DNA of 64,000 nucleotides from Limanda limanda. Its lineage: Eukaryota > Chordata > Actinopteri > Pleuronectiformes > Pleuronectidae. The notes under the pieces were generated by a model that saw only the letters and a list, made by a program, of their open reading frames with translations, had not been told where the DNA came from and made no database searches. The stretch is from assembly GCF_963576545.1 (NCBI RefSeq), contig NC_083647.1, forward strand, positions 2,640,507-2,704,506, given 5' to 3'. Both the position numbers and the translations under genes were made by a program. How positions within the stretch are numbered: position 1 is the stretch's first letter; every line of letters begins with the position of its first letter. Shown here one piece after another: positions 55,517 to 64,000 of the stretch.

Positions 55517-58500
55517 ACAAAGTCTCATGACATCTTTGTCGGAGCCTTCTACACGTATGACACAGCTTTTTCTCCCGGATATATATATATTTTTTCGTCC
55601 CTTGTGCATTAGAAGCGTCGTTAACCCTCCACTAACTCTCTGTGAATCTAGAGGCAGATGCCCTGCTGGTTTCTCACACGGAACTCATTTCCACTTTGCC
55701 GTCCTGACAGGCACCTCTTTCTGTGAAAATCAGTGCATGTCTGAAGCAACTCCAGTCACACCAGGAGCCAGGACAATGCAGCAGGATTTTCCATTATCTG
55801 AATGCAGATTTCCCCTGTTTTTTCTGTCTTTGAAGCTGGTTCACTTCTAACAAACCAAATTTTAGATAACCCATCAGAAACTGTCAACGTCCCAACCACT
55901 GACCAATCAGATCTTGAGAAAACCAGAGACACTGATCTACATGACAGTGACACAAGAGATTTAGTTACAGTTAAGTGAGAAATAATTAATGTTAGCAGAT
56001 ATTTTCATTGTTGAGTGGAATCTTTTTACTGTTCCAGACTTTCCATGTGTCAACTCTGGATTTAAAACAGAGCTTCTCTCAAACAGAGGAATAATTTATT
56101 ACAACATATCAATACATTACAACTCTTCTAGCTTGATTTGATTCCTTACAATGTGCTGATGCTTTTAGTTCTATCAGTGCACCTCAGAGCATTATGAAGA
56201 GGAATAAGAGCTAAACCTCTGATTTATTTTATTAAAAACTAGAATTAACACAAAGTAGTAGTTGTATGGCTCTGCCAACCATTGCAGTTACAGTCTGCAT
56301 CCTATTTTTTTCCAGACTCACATCAGATCAGTGGGACCTTTAACACCTGAAATATAATCAGAGGGAAGAGCCGAAAACATAAAGCCTTAGGCCACTGCCT
56401 GTTGCCGACGCGCAGGAATAAGAATTATCCACGCACTTTTCAATATTTCCTATGATAATAACTAAATATTTTAGTCAGACTATGCCTCGTCCACTAAATG
56501 TTCAACTCAAACAGTTCTGCTAGAGTTCAGCTGTATTCAGCAGCTTTTAAAGTGTCAGAGAAATCCACCCTAAAGTAGACACTCACAGAACAAAGACGCA
56601 GCAAGTCTGGTCAGCTGTGTTTGGTCTGCGTTAGATAAACTCGTAGGCTAATCACTAATCGCAGTAAACAGATTATGCATGTGAATATGCAGATTCTGTC
56701 GGCGAGGGACAGGATTTTGTGGCCGAAAGCCTCCTGGTTTTCCTTTCTAGTTTGACAAATCATGTTTGAGCCGGCTTTGGTTGCTCACAGGTAAACAGTC
56801 CTTGTGGAGAGCAAAATAGTTGGGCAACTGTTGCTCTAACAAATTATGTAATTTATAGACAATGTAGATTTGTAGATGAGCTGTTTTTATTCAAACATAT
56901 TAAACAGATATTCTCATTGACAGAAATTTGTTGGCTTTTGGCTTTTTAAATTTTAATATAGATGAGCCAAAATGTCTTCTGTACCTTAAGTACCATTAAA
57001 AAGTATCACTGTTTGTGTGATAAAAGAAACTACTTAAAATGTAAACAGTGAAATGAGAACGGAAGATAGGTACCAGCTGTCTACACTGGGAGCCCCAAAT
57101 GATTGTCCTTGCCCCCAGAGGCTAACTCGTCATTAGATAAAAGCCAATTGGCTTTTAGGCTAGTTAGCTATATACTACTTGGGACATTGTGTCTGAAATA
57201 TCTCTCCCCTTACATCCTTGAAAGATGTAAAGACATATATAAAATAAGAAATATAGTCACTTCACTATTTACAAATTGCAAGGAAATGGATAGAAATCCT
57301 AATTTCGTAGATTTTTTTATTGTGTTACATTTGGCAAATTAATTACACTCAAAATAATACCACACAATACTACAGAATCATTGATAATACTAACATTGAG
57401 TGCAGATAGAGGATATTCTCCATGATTAAAAACCTCATCATCATAGTACGCCAATGTAAATGTTATATGTGCCTTATTTTCATATTACCCGCATAAGGTT
57501 TATCTGCAATGAAACTATTGCTTGCTTTTATTAGAAGAGAGTTTTAAAGCATTCAATTATGAAACACAAAACAAAGGAGCAGACTTATCTTGGTGCAATG
57601 ATAAAGCCTTGGTCAGCTTTGTGCCGCTGATGAACTATAAACTGTGACACTTTGAATATAAGGAAAGATGAAGCCACCTACAGAAACTCAAACCATCTCG
57701 ACCAAAAACATGACCTCATAGAATACAAGGCAAACACTTTGTAACTGTCCAATGGGAAACCTGTCCATCTGCAGATGAGCTGTGTCACTGAGCAGAGAAC
57801 CTCTGGTATTTTTTGGGAGTGTTGGGAAATCAAAGGGGTAAAATGCCACTCTGTGACGTCCAGTCCAGAAGACAAATAACAATGTATCTCCAGACATGAA
57901 TATGTATGTCGTCCTTTCTGCAGAGAGAGCTGCCCATCACCCAGGCAAAAACAATACCACAGCAAAACATCACGTCACATCACTGTCACTGTACCTCACC
58001 AGCTGCTCTCGCTTCTGACAGCTTGTCCGACAACTCAGGCCAGTGACAGTGATCTAAAGTATCCCTGAAATCTTTCCTCTAACCAGTGAGGCTTTCCAGC
58101 CATGCAAACCCTGTCTGGTGGCCTTGCATCAGAAACAAGGTCACTTTACTCAGCCCACTGAGTCATGACAAATGTCCTCAGGGAAGATGACCGCTGCTTC
58201 CACCTGATTCTCTGTCCATGTGTATAAAAGCAAAAAGGTAACACTGACAGGGATGTTGGTCCATCCATCAACCAAGCGACAAACAGGACAGGTAAACAAA
58301 AGGCTATGGTAGGATAACTCGTGTTCTCCAGAAGTTAAAATAATCATCTTTTAACTAATCCCTTCCCCCATTGCCACACCAGGAATTCTTGTGCTACAAT
58401 TTCTACATGTACTCAAGAGCTTAGATTGTAGATTAAAATTAGTCATTCAACATTCTCTATGATTCCTGTAACTTTCCTAAGCAGCATCATATGTTCTATA

Positions 58501-60297
58501 TAATCAGCGTCAGCTTGATGCAACAAGGACAGAGATGTTGACACTAAGCGACAGTACCGAAGTTTTTGCTGCATTGCCATCAAATACATCATGTCCTGCA
58601 TGTGCAATGAGTAAAACAATGCAGATACGTGTCAGTAGCTTCAGTTAATGATCACATTCAACATCAGAATGGGGGGAAATGTAATCTCACTGACTGTAGG
58701 ATTGTTTTCAGCAGATCTGCAGACGCCTCGTTAAAGAAAAACCTCAGAGGAGAATGGTCAGATTGTTGGGAGCTGACAGAAAGCCTACAGTAACTCAAAA
58801 ACACACTCTTAACATTTGTGGGGAGCGGAAAGAAAGAATTGGATAAAGCAGAGACAACGTCAGGTTCTTCTCCTGTCAGCCAGTGACAGGAATCTGAGGG
58901 TGCAGTGACACAGACTCACCCACACTCGCTCTGGTGAATGTGGATTTCTGCTGAGGCCGCAGATGGCCGGCTCAGAATCTGGCACCAACAACAGGAATCC
59001 ATTGAGTCAATCTGCCATTTATTAACAGTCCAGGCTGCTGCCAGTGAGGAATGTTTTTTTTTGGCAAACTTTGTGCCCACTGATACAGTCCACTAATTCC
59101 TCTTTTAAAAAACACAGGTAAAAGGGGGGATGGAACCATTTGCATCACTGTATATTCACCGTCCTCTAAAGGCGACCTCCAGGATGATAAATCACCACCC
59201 AGCAAAAGAAAAGTAATCTCAGAGGGGTTTTACATGACAGTGAGTTGATTGTACTTCAGTGGACTCCTGATCTGAATCTAGAGGTACCAATGTGATGAGA
59301 TCGAGAGGGAGACCGGCAGCATGACAAATCTGCAACATGGACCAGGAATGTTTAAAGCATTGTGTGTGTATAGTGACATGCTGGTTTATGAACGTGTTTA
59401 CTTTTGGCATCCACCACTATGTTGAGTTTTGGCTGAGGTAAGCTTGGTTCCCTCTTCCGGGTCTGCTTAAAGCTTTGACCCATCATTAGAGCTCATTCAA
59501 CTATCAGAGGTCCATATCGATGAAATATAGCATTGTCACCAGATACTGTCCATTGCTTAGTAAACAAACCAAAGACAGACACGGGTTCAGCCAAGCATCT
59601 GATTTGGTTGGAGAGCAGCTTTGCTAAAACAGAAGAATATTGTGTGTGGCATAAAGAAAATATATCAGCAGGAACAACAGGGAAGCTGATTAATTCAATA
59701 ATGTGTGTATCTGAATTCTATAGTTAAAACGTTCTTAACAGTGTAATTATGCTGCATAAATCAGACTACAGGTATCACTAAACTAATTACTGCTTCATAC
59801 TGGTACCTGGAGTGTGCTATTACCTGGACCCCAGGTGAGAGGAAAGGTGAATTCAATCAACAAACAGCAGTCTCTGTATGCAGGTGGCAGGCAGATAACT
59901 AAATCTATGAACTCCAAAAACAGAATATCAAAAACTAAAACTCAAGAAGCAAAAACCCTTCACAAAGGGAAATTCTGAGGAATAACTAGAGACAAAAAGC
60001 AGGAATCAACCTTCTTAGAAACTGACAACAAACCGACAAAGAAGACTGGGTAGCACAAAGACTAAATACACGAGCAAGAACAATTAAGGAAGGAAAAAGG
60101 GACAAAAGAAGAAGCTTCAAAGTGAAAAAGGAGCTAAGCAGGCAAAGTTCAAATCCATCACAGTTCCTAAACAAGTCTGACTAATTTCAAATCCACAAGG
60201 TCCAAAATGTCTCTTTAAACATTCTTAACAGATTCCAATTTGGGATTAATGTTTTCCCCAAGTTTAGATTGTTTCAGCCGAAGGAGCAGAAGCATGC

Positions 60298-60371
60298 ATT
60301 CAGTTCAATTTTATTTGTATTTCGCCAAATCATAATATACATTATCTCAAGGTACTACTACTACTACTACT
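60298..60371 (+). repeat. Dispersed repeat fragment with (ACT)n
   Basis: TTCAGTTCAATTTTATTTGT followed by CGCCAAATCATAATA resembles a common fish repeat start, and runs into a short (ACT)6 tract at 60354-60371. Confidence 0.4.
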
Positions 60372-61615
60372 GTCAAAATGTCAGAGAAATATGCATAAAC
60401 CTATGGGTTACAAACCTGGGGGCTTTAGTGAATTGGTGATATTAATCATTACTGAGGCAAAGGAAAAATATATTGACGTTAATAGACATTAGAATGAACA
60501 TAAGATAAACTTCAGGAAGGAAGAACATGCAGATCACGACCATACTTTTTCAGAGCTGCTCTGAGACACAGTTGAACATAAATCCATCATGTGCTGCAAT
60601 CTCAGACAGTGTCTCATGCAGGGAAGTGTTGAGATGTGAATTTTGTTTGTATTTATATACTGTAGATCTTAGTCTCAACTCTTGATGACAACTCCAAGGA
60701 CTCTGCAGCACTGTTTCGCCATCAAACCATTCTTACAGTGTATGTATGTGCAGCTTAGCATGGGTATCACACAGTATTGACACACTGCTGGCACAGAAGT
60801 CAGGGGCAATTTGCCTCTGTCACATTTCCATTGTTAACCTTTCAGAATATACAAATATGTGGCCGAGTTGTGTTGTACAACAACTAAGTTGGCTCATATG
60901 GAGGCTAAGGCCCTGACGACACCAACCACAGACACCTACCATAGACTTTATAGATAAGATGGATCAATCTGATCAGACAGCCAGCTGCTCACTCTCAGTC
61001 CTGCGGCTCCTGCTGTTGTTAACCTGCCAGAATGTTCTCTGAGAGTAACACGCACCAGAAACTGTGCTTCATCATAGCCAGTAGGACAACAGAACTTCTT
61101 CCCTCCCTGCAGTAGTTGTCTCCAGAGTTGTTCCTGAGCGCAGCAATTGGAATGTGTGTCCCATTTAGGGCAAACTCATCTCGCTGGTGATGGGAATTAA
61201 GTCATTTGCCTTTTGGAATCACTTTACCAAAACCTGCAGACTAATTTTGGTGAAAAAAGGTTTAAATCAATGTCCACTGCTAACTCGGTTACCACCACCC
61301 CGGAGGACATAAAGTACTTGGGCTAGCTAAATTCATTATATATTTTAATAAGTTGAAGAGATACTTATTATGTTGTTTATGAATAAATTCAACGTGTGTT
61401 GTAGCCATCTCTTTATTTATTTAATCTGTTTGATATGAGCCACAACAGTTCCTAGGATTCTATCAAGCTGCACAAAATTACACACACTTACAGATAGATA
61501 TCAGATATCAATACCATAAATATGCCTGCCATCAAGATTCATTAATTATTCCTTGGTGAAAATATGAAAAAACTCCCTATCTGTAGAAGAAGTAATAAAA
61601 AAGATCCTTAATCCA

Positions 61616-61770
61616 CCTGCACCAAAATGTGGTGTGTTCTTTCTTGGCCCCTGTACCATCCTTCCACCAAGTAGGTTATCATGGACATCTGTTCAGTAGT
61701 TTTTGTGGAATCCTGCTGACAAACTAAAAGACAGGGGTGAAAACATAACCTCCCTGGCAGAGGTAAAAAG
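61616..61770 (+). repeat. LINE-tail-like dispersed repeat, best copy
   Basis: TCTTTCTTGGCCCC, CTTCCACCAAGTAGG, TGTTCAGTAGTTTTTGTGGA, ATCCTGCTGACAAACT and GGTGAAAACATAACCTCC then CTGGCAGAGGTAA. Shorter copies of the same order are at 12028, 12590 and 19375. I take it for the 3' end of a fish non-LTR element. Confidence 0.5.
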
Positions 61771-64000
61771 AGCTGATTTAGGTACATCTAATTTTATTCA
61801 TGAGAAAAGTTACTGGTCTGCCAGAGCCCTGCAGACAACCTGGAACATCTCCATTTAGAATTGATCATGGAGGCCTGCTGTGTGTGTGTGACGTTCCTGC
61901 CCAAGAACAGCAGAGATGTGTGAGAAAGACAAACCCATTCATTTGCGAGAATCAGTAACCATGCAACTCCGCATACTTAATATTTCCTCTTAATCAACTC
62001 AGGCTCAATTAGCGCCGTAATGAATGAGGTTTGGATTGAACTATTCAAGTTAACACATATGGTGTCCAGTCCAGTATGTAGAGTGTTAACATGAAGGGTT
62101 TCTACATGACCCTGTCTAATGTAATGAAAGCAGAGAAGCCCTTCCCTCCAAACACTTTGCTGTCAGTAAGATAGTGTGTTCTGCAGTCCAGACTGCTGAG
62201 GTTGTGTTACTGATAACAGTGTCTGACCTTCAAGTCGACTTTCACTCAGAAACACAATGTACCCGACAGTATGAAGAAGAAAGGCATTCCTATGGGAAAT
62301 TAGTCCCATTGTTAGTTGCATCGTGTTCTTGTGTGTGATGACGGTGCAAAAGGATGTGATGGTGATGAATACACATTTTCCTCACTGGAGGAATGAATGA
62401 CTAAATGAATGATGACCACCCAATCAAAGAGTAAAGAAAGTGAGAGGACCGAGATCGAAGTCTTGTTCTGAAGAGTGAAGAAAGTTATTGGAGGAGTTAG
62501 AGTGTGTCAGAGCAGTGGAGGGGTGACTGATGGGCTTTCACTGGACCAGTAATCAGATTAAATCTGTATGAAGCCTCTTGTCCTTCAAACATTTGCCAAT
62601 AATCCGTCATTGCAAAGTAAAACTAAGACCAACTAGTTTCAGTTGTGCCGCAGTTTTGACACAGACACCTTGACACTTATTTTGTATAGACAATAATCTT
62701 GAGAACATCACTGGTGTCTTCATGCTTTGTGCTAGTATGAGGCCCATTGCCAGTGTGTCTTTCCTTCTCAGACAGAGATATGTACTTGCACTTTCTATGT
62801 CATTCGAATTCCTGGCCTTGAGAGCCTTGTACCATCAGAGCACACACGCTTATGTATTTATACCAGTGCAGTGGACATTCTTAACTTGGAATGGATGGCT
62901 TGCTTGGTTTAATTGACCCACAGAAAGTAAAGGCCCTCTGTAGGACTAAGTCCACAGAACCCTGACGCTGCGTCACTGCTGCTGCACAAAGAGCTGTTCA
63001 CCTGTTTATTCAAAGTTCAGAGAAGCTCAACTCAGTAACAGAACCCTGAACTGAATATTCAGTTGTCATTGATATTGTTGTGAGCACGCTGTTGTCATGA
63101 TCAACAACTTCACTTAAGTTGATGAGTCCCAGCTACCACTGCTACAGAACACTGGCTGCTTGTTAACTTAAAGTAAATTCATAATATCATGTGTCCAAAT
63201 TGCAACAAATTTAACTCTGCACTTCCTTGGGCCCTGAACAATCCACAAAGTGTGCTCAGTGTCAAGCAGATCATTCTCCAGAAGCGTGTTTTATATACAA
63301 AAAAAACTCTGTAGAGCTGGAAAGAATGGTTGATCATCTCTGTGGTTACATCCAATGACACCTCTCACATCACAAATACGTTTGATCCATTTTCACATAA
63401 ATTGTTAATGATTACTTTAATTCAATTGCAATGACTTGGGCCTTTGACATGTTAAAATATCTGCTGAAAAAAAGGAAACATGGCTAATGAACTTAGATTT
63501 GTTTTGTGTATGTGTGTGTGTGTGTCATGAGATGTTTCATCTCTCTGGTCTGCTCCTGCTGTGGGTGAGAGTTTCTGTCATCTGAGCAATAATGTCGGTT
63601 CCATGGACAGTACTATGTGTACGACATTTACAGCTTACACTATTGTTGATAAATGATATATGTTTCTTGGATTTGGAAGTCGGGGGTGGTGAGGTTCCTC
63701 CGACTGGAGGGCACTTTCCAGTTCTAACTTCCCACTCAGGGGAAATTGAACGCGGCATAACAATATCTCCCCATTCCTGTTTATAATAAGATACAAAATC
63801 AGATAAAGCATCATGGTCCAAGCAGTAATCCATAAAGACGACTTAGACAACACAGTCCTATCAGATCTGGGCACTTTCCATTTCTCACGTAAACATGTGC
63901 AGCTCAAAGTGAAGATAACAAATAGTTCATAACCCGAGCCAACAGTGAGCACCTCAGAAACTCCACAAACTTTCTGTATTTACTCAAGACAATGTCACAC

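Overview
The window is vertebrate nuclear DNA, almost certainly from a ray-finned (teleost) fish. The coding sequence is in short exons with GT-AG introns. The non-coding DNA is full of repeat types typical of fish: tRNA-derived SINEs, Tc1/mariner remnants, LINE 3' ends, and small TTAA-ended elements.

Three conserved genes can be read. (1) On the minus strand at the left edge is the first coding exon (1971-2257) of a class V P4-ATPase. Its position beside commd8 indicates atp10d, and the rest of the gene lies left of base 1. (2) On the plus strand, 7685-13556, is a complete five-exon commd8 of 176 codons. (3) On the minus strand, 21203-42945, are the last six coding exons of a GABA-A receptor beta subunit, most likely gabrb1. 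They cover part of the ligand-binding domain, the Cys-loop, all four membrane segments, the intracellular loop and the stop codon. The signal-peptide exon and the next two coding exons were not found up to base 64000, so they probably lie to the right.

The order atp10d(-) commd8(+) gabrb1(-) is the human 4p12 order ATP10D-COMMD8-GABRB1 read in reverse, with every relative orientation kept. atp10d and commd8 are divergent across a CpG-rich stretch (about 7040-7684) that looks like a shared promoter. commd8 and gabrb1 converge across a 7.6 kb intergenic region. The genes have unrelated jobs (lipid flipping, COMMD/CCC trafficking complex, inhibitory neurotransmission), so the arrangement is old synteny and not a pathway cluster.

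By region: 1-7085 is atp10d intron with a nested SINE, a LINE/SINE composite and a 13-bp minisatellite split by a SINE. 7086-13556 is the promoter and commd8, with an internally deleted Tc1/mariner copy in intron 3. 13557-21202 is intergenic, with an old inverted-repeat element and a near-perfect palindrome. 21203-42945 holds the gabrb1 exons, with several repeats in the introns. 42946-64000 is read as gabrb1 intron 3. It carries TTAA-ended elements, long GT and poly-C tracts, a degenerate purine-rich tract and a CpG-rich promoter-like block near 53.6-54.5 kb. I found no convincing new gene system. The points most worth checking are the beta-subunit residue differences, the foldback and palindromic structures, and the intronic CpG-rich block.
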